Positions 21,362 to 30,392 are shown, numbered from the stretch's first letter. The stretch is 37,286 bases of DNA from Pseudomonadota bacterium (GCA_030057915.1 JASGUC010000006.1:1-37286), one strand, 5' to 3'. Numbers and translations: made by a program. The notes: a model not told the origin generated them from the sequence alone.

Positions 21362-23323
21362 GTGAGCGGTGGTTATCTGGGACGGATCCTGTGGGTGGAG
21401 CTTGACGCCGGCGTCTGTCGCGAGGAGGAGGTCGCCGATGAGATCTACGGGCAATTTCTTTCGGGGATGGGCCTGGCGGTCAGTCTTCTTGGCGACCGCA
21501 TTCCTCCCGGGGCGGACCCGCTGGGGCCGGAGAACGTCCTCGCGTTCGTCTCCGGGCTCCTCACCGGCACGGGCGCCCTCTTCAGCGGCCGCTGGATGGC
21601 GGCGGGGAAATCGCCCCTGACCGGCGGCTGGGGGGATGCCAATTGCGGCGGCGTCCTGTCTCCGGCCATCAAACGTTGCGGCTACGACGGGATCTTTTTC
21701 GCCGGCGTCAGCCTCCGCCCGGTCTATCTACTTGTCGATCACGGCCGTCCGGAATTGCGGGACGCCTCTCATCTGTGGGGAGAGGACGCGCTCGCGGCGG
21801 AGGAGGCTTTACTTCGGGAAGCGGGGGGAGGCGCCCGGGCGGCGGTCATCGGCCTGGCGGGGGAGAAGCTTTCCCTCATCGCGGGAATATGCCATGACCG
21901 GGGCCGCATCGCCGCCCGTTCCGGGCTGGGGGCCGTCATGGGGTCCAAGCGCCTCAAGGGGCTGGTCCTAAAGGGCAAGGGACCCATTCCCGTCCATCAC
22001 CGGGAAGAGGTCCGGCGTCTGAGCAGGGGATGCAACAAATGGGTACGGTTTCAGCCGCCCTTCGTCAGCGGGAGGATGGCGGCCTACATGGGGACCCTGA
22101 TGCGCCTCCTGCCCTTCCAGATGGCCATGGATGGGCTGGTTTACCAACTCCTCCTGAAGAAATGGGGGACGGTGAGCATGAACCAGATGTCCGTGGAGAT
22201 GGGCGACGCTCCGATCATGAACTGGAAGGGGTCGAGCGCGGACTGGGGGATCGGGAAATCCCGGACGGTCAATCCCGACGCCTTCCGGGCCCTGGAGAGG
22301 GCAAAGTACCACTGCTACTCCTGTCCCTTGGGGTGCGGCGGCATTTGCGCAACCAACGGGCCTTTCGGGGAGGCCCACAAGCCGGAGTACGAATCCGTCC
22401 TGGCCTTGGGGGGGCTCTGCATGAACAGCGACCTGGAGAGCATCGTCGTCATGAACGAATTGCTCAACCGGGCGGGGATGGACACCATCTCGGCGGGGGG
22501 GACGGTGGCCTTCGCCATGGAGTGTTATGAACAGGGGATCCTGACCCGGGATGACCTGGATGGCCTGGAGCTGCGATGGGGAAACGCCGCCGCCATGATC
22601 GCCCTGATCGAAAAGATGATCCGGCGGGAGGGGGTGGGCGATTTGCTGGCCGACGGCGCCAAAAGGGCGGCGGAGAGGATCGGGCGGGGTGCCGAAGCAT
22701 ACGCCATCCACGCCGGGGGTCAGGAGCTGCCCATGCACGACGGCCGCAACGATCCCGGCTTCAACCTCCACTACGCCGTGGAGGCCACGCCGGGCCGTCA
22801 CACCATCGGGGCGCAGCTCTATTACGAGATGTTCCGGCTCTGGAAGCGGATGCCCTCCCTGCCGCGGCCGCCGCTGGTTTACCGCAAGGGGCGCAAGTAC
22901 CTGGCCGACGAGGAGAAGGCCATCATGGCCGCGGCGTGCAGCAAGTTCATGAACGTGGCCAATGGCGCGGGCCTGTGCCTCTTCGGGCTCTTTCTGGGGG
23001 CGGATCGGATCCCCTCCTTCGCGTGGCTCGATGCCGTGACGGGCTGGCGGAAGAGTCCCGAGGAATACCTGGCCATCGGGGAGGCCGTCCAGAACCGGAA
23101 GCGGGAATTCAACCGTCGGCAGGGCATCGATGCCCGCTCCTTTCAGGTTCCCGAGCGGGCGCTCGGCCGTCCTCCCCAGAGGCGGGGGGCCAATCGGGGC
23201 CGGACCGTGGATCTGGAAAAGATGCGGGGCGATTATTGGGGACAGTTCGGCTGGGATCGGGGGACGGGGCAGCCCGGGGAGAGACGGCGGCCGCCCGGCG
23301 GCACTGTCGCCCGCGAGGGATGA
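21362..23323 (+). CDS. Aldehyde:ferredoxin oxidoreductase (tungsten AOR family)
   Basis: 653 residues. AOR landmarks: GDANCGGVLSPAIKRCGYDGIFFAG (92-115) and RSGLGAVMGSKRLKGL (186-201), the pterin-binding loops; the [4Fe-4S] cysteines C318xxC321xxxC325 and C539; and an EYES Glu and a GRHT His480 near the active-site positions. The enzyme oxidises aldehydes to carboxylic acids with ferredoxin, or runs in reverse, on a tungsto-bispterin. There is a C-terminal tail of about 80 residues rich in Arg and Pro. GTG start at 21362 after a purine-rich stretch. The next gene encodes a polyferredoxin that should be its electron partner, and a functional ADH lies upstream, so acid/aldehyde/alcohol interconversion is the likely job. 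Confidence 0.95.
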   Translation: MSGGYLGRILWVELDAGVCREEEVADEIYGQFLSGMGLAVSLLGDRIPPGADPLGPENVLAFVSGLLTGTGALFSGRWMAAGKSPLTGGWGDANCGGVLSPAIKRCGYDGIFFAGVSLRPVYLLVDHGRPELRDASHLWGEDALAAEEALLREAGGGARAAVIGLAGEKLSLIAGICHDRGRIAARSGLGAVMGSKRLKGLVLKGKGPIPVHHREEVRRLSRGCNKWVRFQPPFVSGRMAAYMGTLMRLLPFQMAMDGLVYQLLLKKWGTVSMNQMSVEMGDAPIMNWKGSSADWGIGKSRTVNPDAFRALERAKYHCYSCPLGCGGICATNGPFGEAHKPEYESVLALGGLCMNSDLESIVVMNELLNRAGMDTISAGGTVAFAMECYEQGILTRDDLDGLELRWGNAAAMIALIEKMIRREGVGDLLADGAKRAAERIGRGAEAYAIHAGGQELPMHDGRNDPGFNLHYAVEATPGRHTIGAQLYYEMFRLWKRMPSLPRPPLVYRKGRKYLADEEKAIMAAACSKFMNVANGAGLCLFGLFLGADRIPSFAWLDAVTGWRKSPEEYLAIGEAVQNRKREFNRRQGIDARSFQVPERALGRPPQRRGANRGRTVDLEKMRGDYWGQFGWDRGTGQPGERRRPPGGTVAREG

Positions 23324-23359
23324 CGCCGCCGCCCGCTGGCATCGGGAAAATACGTACTC

Positions 23360-23806
23360 ATGTCCTATCACATAACGGAAAATTGCAACGGGTGCGGGGC
23401 CTGCGCCCGTATATGCCCCACCGGGGCCATCGCCGGTGAGAGAAAATCCCTCCACGTCATCGATCCCCGCCGGTGCCTCGAGTGCGGGGCCTGTGGAAGG
23501 GTCTGCCCGGTGGCGGCGGTGCGTGACGCCTTCGGCATCCTCTGCCGCCGGAGCAAACGTTCCACCTGGGAGAAGCCCCGGTTGGACGAGGGGCTCTGCA
23601 TGTCCTGCGGCATCTGCATCGACGCCTGCCCGGCGAACTGCCTGGACTGGTCGGCGCCGGTCATGAAGCGGGGGAAGCATGTCTATCCCCTCCTCAGGGA
23701 GGAGAAGGCGTGCATCGGATGCGGCTTCTGCGCCCGGGAATGCCCCGTTGGGGCCATAACGATGACGATGCCGGTGGCGGTGTCGGAAAGGAACGCGGAT
23801 GATTGA
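23360..23806 (+). CDS. Four-cluster ferredoxin, AorA-like electron carrier
   Basis: 148 residues with four complete CxxCxxCxxxCP motifs: Cys9/12/15/19, 39/42/45/49, 80/83/86/90 and 118/121/124/128. This predicts four [4Fe-4S] clusters on a cytoplasmic protein. Size, motif number and the position next to an AOR catalytic subunit match the AorA polyferredoxin of the Aromatoleum-type AOR complex, which forms filaments with repeated AorA-AorB units. The AorC FAD subunit of that complex is not encoded here, so the final acceptor differs. The ribosome site is weak; the start is 36 bp after the AOR stop. The end overlaps the HD-GYP gene by 8 bp. Confidence 0.9.
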   Translation: MSYHITENCNGCGACARICPTGAIAGERKSLHVIDPRRCLECGACGRVCPVAAVRDAFGILCRRSKRSTWEKPRLDEGLCMSCGICIDACPANCLDWSAPVMKRGKHVYPLLREEKACIGCGFCARECPVGAITMTMPVAVSERNADD

Positions 23807-25304
23807 CGACGACGAAGAGAAGAGGGCTTGCCGTGACGGCGCCGCCGGGGATGGAGGCGCTGCCGCCGCCGGGGACGCCGCGCATTCCGGGGAGACCCCG
23901 TGGATGGACGAGGCCGGACTTCGGGAGGTCCTCGAAAACGCCGTGAAAGGGATCTTCCGGAGTTCCCGGGGCGGCCGCTTCCTCGGCGTGAACCCGGCGC
24001 TGGCCCGGATGTGCGGTTACGACTCCCCCGAGGAGATGGTGGCCGGCATACGGGACATGGCCACGGATCATTATGCCCGTCCCGAGGAGTGCGCGACCCT
24101 CTTCCGCCTGCTGCGGGAGAGCGGCCGGGTGGAGAACTTCGAACACGAGACGCGGCGTCGGGACGGGACCTCCTTCTGGTCCTCCGTGAGCGTCCGGGAG
24201 GTGAAGGATAAAGAGGGGAGGTTCCTCTATTGCGAGGGAATCTACGAGGACATCGACAGGCGCAAGCGGGCCGAGGAGGCCGAGCGCGAAGCGGAGTGGC
24301 GGTTGGCGGATATCGTCGATTTTCTCCCCGACGCCACCTTCGCCGTGGACAGGGACGGCCGGGTCATCATCTGGAACCGGGCCGTCGAGGAGATGACCGG
24401 GGTGCCCAAGGAGGAGATGCTCGGGAAGGGCGACCATGAATACGCCCTGCCGTTCTACGGCAAGCGCCGTCCGATCCTTATCGATTTCGTCTTTCGCTGG
24501 GATGAGGATATCCAGAGTCAATACGCCTATATCAACCGGGACGGCGACATCCTCACCGCGGAAGCGGATGTTCCCCTGGTTCGGGGTCGGGCCCGGACGC
24601 TCTGGGGGAAGGCGGCGCCCCTCTACGACTCCCAGGGGAGAATTACGGGGGCCATCCAGTCCTTTCGGGACATAACGGACAAGAAACAGGCGGAGGCCCG
24701 TCTCCAGGACTCCCTGCGGCGGATGCGCAAGGCCATTAGGACCACGATCCAGGTCATTGTCGCCACGATCGAACGGCGCGATCCCTATACGGCGGGTCAT
24801 CAGAGAAGGACCGCCGATTTGTGCATGAAGATCGCCCAGGAGATGGGTTGGCCTCGGGAAAGGGTCACCGGCCTCGGGCTGGCCGCCTCGATTCACGATC
24901 TGGGCAAGATTTCCACGCCTACCGAAATCCTGACCAAACCCACGGCCTTGAGCGAACTGGAATACGCCCTGGTGAAAAACCACGCCCTCACCGGCTATGA
25001 GATCCTCCAGAATATCGAATCGAGCTGGCCGCTCGCGGAAATCGTCTATCAGCACCATGAACGCCTCGATGGATCGGGCTATCCCCGGGGTCTCAAGGGG
25101 GACGAGATTCTTATGGAGGCCCGGGTCTTGGCCGTGGCGGACGTGGTGGAGGCCATGTCCTCCCATCGACCCTATCGTCCCGCCCTGGGGGTGGAGAAGG
25201 CCCTGGAGGAGATAGAGACTCACGCCGGCGTCCGGTACGACGCCCATGTGGTGGAGGTATGCCTGCGCCTCTTCCGGGAGAAGGGCTATCGGTTCGTTGA
25301 CTGA
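23799..25304 (+). CDS. PAS-PAS-HD-GYP cyclic-di-GMP phosphodiesterase
   Basis: 501 residues. An Ala/Gly/Asp-rich N terminus is followed by PAS 1 at about 40-155 with its PAC (SVREVKDKEGRFLYCEGIYEDI), PAS 2 at about 168-295 ending FRDITDKKQAE, a short coiled linker, then an HD-GYP domain from about 315. Catalytic residues HD (366-367, in IHDLGK) and HHERLDGSGYP (419-429) are intact, so it should hydrolyse c-di-GMP to pGpG or GMP. No membrane segment, so it is cytoplasmic and senses through the PAS domains. It overlaps the ferredoxin gene by 8 bp, so it is translationally coupled to the AOR module, an unusual context. Confidence 0.93.
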   Translation: MIDDDEEKRACRDGAAGDGGAAAAGDAAHSGETPWMDEAGLREVLENAVKGIFRSSRGGRFLGVNPALARMCGYDSPEEMVAGIRDMATDHYARPEECATLFRLLRESGRVENFEHETRRRDGTSFWSSVSVREVKDKEGRFLYCEGIYEDIDRRKRAEEAEREAEWRLADIVDFLPDATFAVDRDGRVIIWNRAVEEMTGVPKEEMLGKGDHEYALPFYGKRRPILIDFVFRWDEDIQSQYAYINRDGDILTAEADVPLVRGRARTLWGKAAPLYDSQGRITGAIQSFRDITDKKQAEARLQDSLRRMRKAIRTTIQVIVATIERRDPYTAGHQRRTADLCMKIAQEMGWPRERVTGLGLAASIHDLGKISTPTEILTKPTALSELEYALVKNHALTGYEILQNIESSWPLAEIVYQHHERLDGSGYPRGLKGDEILMEARVLAVADVVEAMSSHRPYRPALGVEKALEEIETHAGVRYDAHVVEVCLRLFREKGYRFVD

Positions 25305-25319
25305 AAGGAAACGGGAAGG

Positions 25320-26855
25320 ATGACCGCAAGGAGGGTGACGATCGAGGTTGGCGTCGTGGTGGGACGTCGGGAGATCGGCGGATGTTTTGCCGGGAGCTTT
25401 CGGACCCCCGCCGGGGAAATCCTGACCGGGCCCTTCGTCCTCTCCTCCGGGCCGCCCTCTCCCCCGGCCCCGCCCCCTCGTGACCCGTTTGCGCCCCCCG
25501 GCGGCGGACTCCCCGCCGGGATCGAACCCCCCGGCGTCTGGCTGCAAACCCGGTCCCACCGCCGTTTTTTGCCTCCCTCGGAATGTCGGTTTTCCCCCCT
25601 GGATCGGGCCGTCTTTTCTCTGGACGCCGTTGTCATCGGCGTGAACTTTCACTGGGAACGACGGGAGCGACAGACCTTTCAGGGAGGCCTGACGGTGCGG
25701 CGGGATAACGACGGCCTCCTCACCGCCATTAACGAGATCGACATGGAGGACTATCTGGCCAGCGTCATCTCCTCGGAGATGGCGGCCACGGCGCCGGTGG
25801 AGTTCCTCAAGGCCCACGCCGTCATGTCCCGGAGCTGGCTGCTGGCCATGCTGGAGAGGAAAGACCGCGAGTCCGGCGGCGGCTCGGCGCATTCCCCGGG
25901 AGGCGTTGCGCGGGGGGGCGGCGACGGACGTCGGAACGGCATGGACGGCGACGGCCACCGGAACGGCATGGACGGCGGCGCCCCGGCGGCGGGGGAAGGG
26001 GAGGCCGGGAGGGAGACCGACGAGGGCGGGCTGGATAGCCCGGAGGAAATCGTCAAATGGTATGGACGGGAGGATCACGCCGACTTCGATGTCTGCGCCG
26101 ACGACCACTGTCAGCGCTACCAGGGAGTGACGAAGATCGTTTCCCCCCAGGTCCGGGAGGCCGTCGATGCCACCCGGGGCATGGTCCTCGTTTACGGGGG
26201 GCGGATCTGCGACGCCCGGTATCACAAGGCCTGCGGCGGTCGGACGGAGGATTTCGCCAATGTCTGGGAGGGGCGATCCGTTCCCTATCTGACCTCCGTG
26301 GCCGATGGCCCGGGGGATTTCCCCTCCCTGACCACGGAAGCGGCGGCGGCGGACTGGATCGCCTCATCGCCGGAGGCCTATTGCAACATCGCCGACACGG
26401 CCTTCCTCCGCCGGATCCTGCCCGCTTTCGATCAGGAAACCCCGGATTTTTTCCGCTGGGAGGTCTCCCATGAGCGGGAGGAAATGGAGGCCCTGCTCAA
26501 GGAGAAATCAGGAATCGATTTCGGGGAACTGCTCCACCTGAAACCCCTGCGCCGCGGTCCCTCGGGACGGATCGTCCGCCTGGAGATAAGCGGGACGCGC
26601 CGCCGCGTCATTGTGGGTAAGGAGTTGGAAATCCGCCGCTGGCTTTCCCCCAGTCATCTCTACAGCAGCGCCTTCGTGGTGGACGCGGAGAAGGACGCCG
26701 GGGGCGGAATCCGGCGTTTTGTCCTCCGGGGGGCCGGATGGGGCCACGGCGTGGGGCTCTGTCAGATCGGCGCCGCGGCGATGGCCATCCGGGGCTTCTC
26801 CATGGAGGCTATCTTGGGTCATTACTTCCCCGGCGCCGCGCTCCGGAAGATTTAA
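25320..26855 (+). CDS. SpoIID/LytB-domain protein
   Basis: 511 residues. Stage II sporulation protein D-type lytic transglycosylase-like domain: NEIDMEDYLASVISSEM with Glu153, LKAHAVMSRSWLL (163-175), CQRYQGV (264-270), KACGGRTE (303-310) and the C-terminal GWGHGVGLCQIGA (473-485). Relatives cut peptidoglycan glycan strands stripped of peptides. Two low-complexity insertions are seen: a Pro-rich stretch at about 43-70 and a Gly/Asp/Arg stretch at about 186-235 with NGMDG repeats, the latter splitting the conserved core. No signal peptide is evident, so export is unexplained. ATG at 25320, GGGAAGG ahead, 15 bp after the HD-GYP gene; last of the run. Confidence 0.9.
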   Translation: MTARRVTIEVGVVVGRREIGGCFAGSFRTPAGEILTGPFVLSSGPPSPPAPPPRDPFAPPGGGLPAGIEPPGVWLQTRSHRRFLPPSECRFSPLDRAVFSLDAVVIGVNFHWERRERQTFQGGLTVRRDNDGLLTAINEIDMEDYLASVISSEMAATAPVEFLKAHAVMSRSWLLAMLERKDRESGGGSAHSPGGVARGGGDGRRNGMDGDGHRNGMDGGAPAAGEGEAGRETDEGGLDSPEEIVKWYGREDHADFDVCADDHCQRYQGVTKIVSPQVREAVDATRGMVLVYGGRICDARYHKACGGRTEDFANVWEGRSVPYLTSVADGPGDFPSLTTEAAAADWIASSPEAYCNIADTAFLRRILPAFDQETPDFFRWEVSHEREEMEALLKEKSGIDFGELLHLKPLRRGPSGRIVRLEISGTRRRVIVGKELEIRRWLSPSHLYSSAFVVDAEKDAGGGIRRFVLRGAGWGHGVGLCQIGAAAMAIRGFSMEAILGHYFPGAALRKI

Positions 26856-26949
26856 ATCAATAGCATTTCAGCCAATTGCCAGACGAATCAAAATTCCGTG
26901 TTGGGTGCGGAATGACGAAAAAGTGATTAGCGACACTTCGGCAAATGGC

Positions 26950-27237
26950 TCATTTTTCCACTTGGCCTTCCTTCGGGACGACCCCGGCGACTCTTTTGGC
27001 CACGGAGGAGATGTTGTCGAAGATGTTCCGGACAATGGAGAAGGCAAGTAGGGAAAAAACGAGAACGGCGAAGATGAAGATGGGGATATACTCGTCATCG
27101 AGGAGTTGATAGCGGCAGGCGAAGAAAAAGAAGCCGGTGAGCGGGACGAGGAAGAAAAGGGCAAAGACAATGGTAAGCTTGTAATAAAGGCCCTTGCCCT
27201 CCATGGAGAGATTCCTGAAAATCTCTTTTATGTTCAT
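26950..27237 (-). CDS. Small two-span membrane protein
   Basis: 95 residues with two hydrophobic segments (about 20-41 and 50-69), a basic N terminus and a short charged tail. The KLTIVFALFFLVPLTGFFFFA and FSIVRNIFDNI pattern resembles the N-terminal membrane domain of some signalling proteins in related bacteria (upstream of PAS/GGDEF modules), but no signalling domain follows. It may be a free-standing version or the remnant of a larger gene. GGAGAGG precedes the ATG at about 10 bp. It is convergent with the SpoIID gene. Confidence 0.6.
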   Translation of the reverse strand: MNIKEIFRNLSMEGKGLYYKLTIVFALFFLVPLTGFFFFACRYQLLDDEYIPIFIFAVLVFSLLAFSIVRNIFDNISSVAKRVAGVVPKEGQVEK

Positions 27238-27326
27238 GACCCGTGTGCCTCTCCATGTTATTTTTCCGCCCTGCCTTGGATTTAGAGAAATTAGGCCGAT
27301 ATGTCAATGAAATAATGAATGAAATG

Positions 27327-27359
27327 CCGCCGGATCCGAGGCCGGGCCCGTCCCGGCGG
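27327..27359 (-). terminator. Candidate terminator of the liv operon
   Basis: CCGCCGG (27327-27333) pairs with CCGGCGG (27353-27359); the interior is also self-complementary (CCGGGCCCG). On the minus strand the hairpin starts a few bases past the livM stop and is followed by a T-rich CATTTCATTCATTATTTC. The U-tract is imperfect. Confidence 0.5.
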
Positions 27360-27365
27360 GTCCTT

Positions 27366-28304
27366 TCAACGACCGCGGTTCCTTTTTAGGAAGAAATGCA
27401 GGATGCCGTCGGGCATGAAGATGGTCACGACGATGAAGAGCGTCCCGTAGATGATCCGGGCAATCTCCGCCCGGGCGAAGGTGGAGAGGCCCTCATTGAC
27501 CATGGTGAGGATGACGGCGCCGATGATCGGTCCCAGCCAGGTGCCGCCGCCGCCGAACATGGCCATGAGAACGATGAGGATGGAGATGTTGATGCTGAAG
27601 ACCACGTCGGGGTGGATATAGGTGAGGTAATAGGCGAAAAGACCTCCGGCAACGCCGGGGAAGAAGGCGGAGAGGACGAAGGCCTGAATCTTGATATTCG
27701 CCGTGGGGATGGCCATGGTTTCCGCCACTTCCTCATCGGCGCGGACGGCCCGCAGGCCGGCGCCGAGACGCGAACGGCCGACCCACCAGGCGACGGCCAG
27801 GGTTGCGACCATGAGGATGAGCATGACTTCGTACATGATGGAGCGGGAGAGCTTTTCCTGGACATCCATGATCCGCATCCAGATCCCCTCGGCCCCACCG
27901 AGCCATTCGATATTCTTGACGGCCAGATCGACGACAAAGGCGAAGCAGAGGGTTACGACGGCGAAGTAAGGCCCCCGGATCTTCAGGCACGGATAGCCGA
28001 TGACGATGGCGACGAGGGCCGCTATCGCCCCCGCCGGGATTGCCGCCAGGATGGTCAACACGGGCGGCAATTCGAAAAGAGCCGCCATCTTTGCCGTGGC
28101 AAAGGCGCCGATGCCGAAGAAGGCCGCATGGCCGAAGGAGAGGTAGCCGGCGTAGCCGCCGATAAGATTCCACGAGGAGGCGAGAATCACGTACATGAAA
28201 ACCGAGAACATGAAGGACAGGTAATAGACCTCCGGCGAGAGAAAGGGGAAAGCGGCGAGCATGACGACGACGATTGCCGCGGCGATCAGGGGGGCCTTTT
28301 TCAT
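27366..28304 (-). CDS. livM: Branched-chain-type ABC transporter permease LivM
   Basis: 312 residues, about eight to ten membrane spans. Family markers: SSWNLIGGYAGYLSFGHAAFFGIGAFA, the RGPYFAVVTLCFA segment, and a cytoplasmic EAA-like loop RSRLGAGLRAVRADEEVAETMAIP. With LivH it forms the inner-membrane channel of a LivFGHMK importer. I chose ATG at 28304, 2 bp after the livH stop; the upstream frame to 28388 overlaps livH and is not supported. It is the last gene of the operon. Confidence 0.93.
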   Translation of the reverse strand: MKKAPLIAAAIVVVMLAAFPFLSPEVYYLSFMFSVFMYVILASSWNLIGGYAGYLSFGHAAFFGIGAFATAKMAALFELPPVLTILAAIPAGAIAALVAIVIGYPCLKIRGPYFAVVTLCFAFVVDLAVKNIEWLGGAEGIWMRIMDVQEKLSRSIMYEVMLILMVATLAVAWWVGRSRLGAGLRAVRADEEVAETMAIPTANIKIQAFVLSAFFPGVAGGLFAYYLTYIHPDVVFSINISILIVLMAMFGGGGTWLGPIIGAVILTMVNEGLSTFARAEIARIIYGTLFIVVTIFMPDGILHFFLKRNRGR

Positions 28305-28306
28305 CT

Positions 28307-29182
28307 CTACGCCCCCTGCTTGAACAGGCCGTGGGGCCGGAAGATGAGAAACACCATGAGGAACCCGAAGGTGACGAGATTCACCCACTGGAAGGGGAGA
28401 AAGGCCATGGAGAGACCCGTGATCGTCCCGATGATCAGTCCCGCCAGGGCCGTGCCGACGATGTCACCCACCCCACCCACAATGACCACCAAAAAGAGAT
28501 AGATCAGCCAGAGGTTATGGGAGTGAGGCTCGAAGGAATTGAGGAGCGCCAGACTGATGCCCCCGGCGCCCGCCGTGGAGACGGCCAAGGCGAAGGTGAT
28601 CATGCTGATCCGGTAAAGATTGACGCCGTACAACTGGGCGGCTTCGGGCTGCTGCCAGGCGGCCCGGACGGCCATCCCCGTGTAGGTTTTCTTCAAAAAG
28701 AAATAGACGGCGGCGATTCCCGCGATGGACAGGGCGAAACCGACGAGGTGGGGATGCTGAAAATAGAAGGGTCCCAGGATCAGGGCGCCGCTGGCGTAGG
28801 CGGGCGTCATGATCCGGGGATCGGCCTTCCAGATGAGGGCCATGATGTTCTCCAGGATGATGGCCAGACCGAAGGTGAGGATCATCGATGCCACGATGAC
28901 CTCCTTGGCCTTGGTGACGGGTTTGATGAGGAGCCGATAGACCCCGCAGGCCAGGATGAACAGGAGCGGCGCGGACGCCGCCGCCGAAACGACGGGATCG
29001 ATCCCGTAAATCGTCAACAGGCTGTAGGCCAGGTAGGCCCCCAGGAGTCCGAAGGCGGCATGGGAGATGTGGATGACGTGCATGACTCCCCAGGTCAGGG
29101 AGAACCCGACGCTGAGGAGCGCATACACCATGCCGATCATGATGCCGCTGATGAGCGACTGTATTACCAAAACGGCATCCAT
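28307..29182 (-). CDS. livH: Branched-chain-type ABC transporter permease LivH
   Basis: 291 residues, eight or so membrane spans. Family markers: GIMIGMVYALLSVGFSLTWGVMHVIHISHAAF near the N terminus, the TYTGMAVRAAWQQPEAAQLYGVN cytoplasmic loop that contacts the ATPases, and GGVGDIVGTALAGLIIG near the end. It pairs with LivM. It starts 1 bp after the end of the binding-protein gene and ends 2 bp before livM, so the three are translationally coupled. Confidence 0.93.
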   Translation of the reverse strand: MDAVLVIQSLISGIMIGMVYALLSVGFSLTWGVMHVIHISHAAFGLLGAYLAYSLLTIYGIDPVVSAAASAPLLFILACGVYRLLIKPVTKAKEVIVASMILTFGLAIILENIMALIWKADPRIMTPAYASGALILGPFYFQHPHLVGFALSIAGIAAVYFFLKKTYTGMAVRAAWQQPEAAQLYGVNLYRISMITFALAVSTAGAGGISLALLNSFEPHSHNLWLIYLFLVVIVGGVGDIVGTALAGLIIGTITGLSMAFLPFQWVNLVTFGFLMVFLIFRPHGLFKQGA

Positions 29183-29183
29183 T

Positions 29184-30392
29184 CTACTTTTTCCAGGCCG
29201 GTTTCGGATAGACCGGCTCTTTCGTCCGGATGTTCTTCGGGAAGATCAACTCCGCCTTGCCGTCGATGATCTGGGTGGCGAAGTTGATCGGCGCCGGGAG
29301 ACCGTATTTGTCGAAGGTCATGGGACCGGCGATGGTATCGACCTGGTGGGTCTTCAGCCAGTCGCGGATCTTCGTCTGATCCAGACTCTTGGCGCCGTTT
29401 ACCCCCTGCTGGAGGGTCTGCATCCAGACATAGCCGAACCCGAAATAGAGGGGGTAGGCCGGAAGCTTATATCTTTTCTTCACATAGGCATTGAGTTTGT
29501 CGTTTCCCGGGTAATTGAGCATGCCGTGGAGGACCGTTCCGGAAAAGACATAGTCGCCGTCCTTCCCCAGTTCCTTCACCCAGGCGGGGACGACGGAACC
29601 GATCCCCTGAACGATGGCCTTGGGGTTGTAGTCGAGGGCCTTGGCGGCCTTGACCGTCGTGACGCCGTCGGGGAAGAAGCCGTTGGAGAAGAGGATGTCG
29701 CAGTTCATCTGCTTGGCCTTGACGATGAGCGAGGTGGCGTCGGTCAGGGGGGAGTTGTACTTCTCGTTGATCACGACATCGATCTTGAGGTATTTCGTCC
29801 AGCGGTTGATGGAATCCTGCAGCGACAGACCGACGGGATTGTTGATCGTATAGACGGCGGCCCGTTTTGGACGCTGGTCGGCGGGCACGGTGTTGAGCCA
29901 CTGGAAGAACCCCTCGTACCACCACTCGCCCATGAGCGGCGGGGCGCCGAAGGAATAGGTGTAACCCTGCTGGAAGCTCTTCATGTGGCCGCCCATGGAG
30001 ACATAGACCCTCCTGTGCTTTTCCGCCACGGCCATGACGGCCCGGGCGGCGGTGCCGGGATAGCCGCCGAAGAGGAGATCGACCTTATCGACGGTGATGG
30101 CCTTCTCCGCGAAGGTCACGGCCTTGCCCACATTGGACTGGTCATCGTAGATCTTGAATTCCACGGGCCGTCCCAGGAGCCCGCCCTTGGCGTTGACCTC
30201 TTCCGCCCAGTAGCGCATGCCCCTTTCGATCCACAGGCCCGTTTCGGCAAACTCGCCCGTCAGAGGCAGCGAACCGCCGATAACGATGGGTTTGCCGGCG
30301 CCGATGGCGGCCCCCGGGGCCGTCAGCAGCAGACCGCAAAGCACGGCGACGGCCGCGAATAAAGAGATGCCTTTCCTCCGATTCCCTTGCAT
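29184..30392 (-). CDS. livK: Periplasmic substrate-binding protein of the liv-type importer
   Basis: 402 residues. Signal peptide at 1 to about 32 (MQGNRRKG then a hydrophobic stretch ending AAIGA). The mature part is a type I periplasmic binding fold: PIVIGGSLPLTGEFAETG, GLLGRPVEFKIYDDQSN, VDLLFGGYPGTAARAV and VYTINNPVG. The ligand cannot be read directly. The genes for a BKACE enzyme and a cyclase-family hydrolase upstream suggest a carboxylate or amide rather than leucine. ATG at 30392 has AAAGGAGG; the frame upstream to 30452 lacks a ribosome site. High expression is plausible given its own strong ribosome site after a 66-bp gap. Confidence 0.92.
   Translation of the reverse strand: MQGNRRKGISLFAAVAVLCGLLLTAPGAAIGAGKPIVIGGSLPLTGEFAETGLWIERGMRYWAEEVNAKGGLLGRPVEFKIYDDQSNVGKAVTFAEKAITVDKVDLLFGGYPGTAARAVMAVAEKHRRVYVSMGGHMKSFQQGYTYSFGAPPLMGEWWYEGFFQWLNTVPADQRPKRAAVYTINNPVGLSLQDSINRWTKYLKIDVVINEKYNSPLTDATSLIVKAKQMNCDILFSNGFFPDGVTTVKAAKALDYNPKAIVQGIGSVVPAWVKELGKDGDYVFSGTVLHGMLNYPGNDKLNAYVKKRYKLPAYPLYFGFGYVWMQTLQQGVNGAKSLDQTKIRDWLKTHQVDTIAGPMTFDKYGLPAPINFATQIIDGKAELIFPKNIRTKEPVYPKPAWKK

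Noticed and set aside
23694-26225. 843-codon open frame on the minus strand
   Set aside because: Antisense shadow of the HD-GYP and SpoIID genes in high-GC DNA; no ribosome site or recognisable family.
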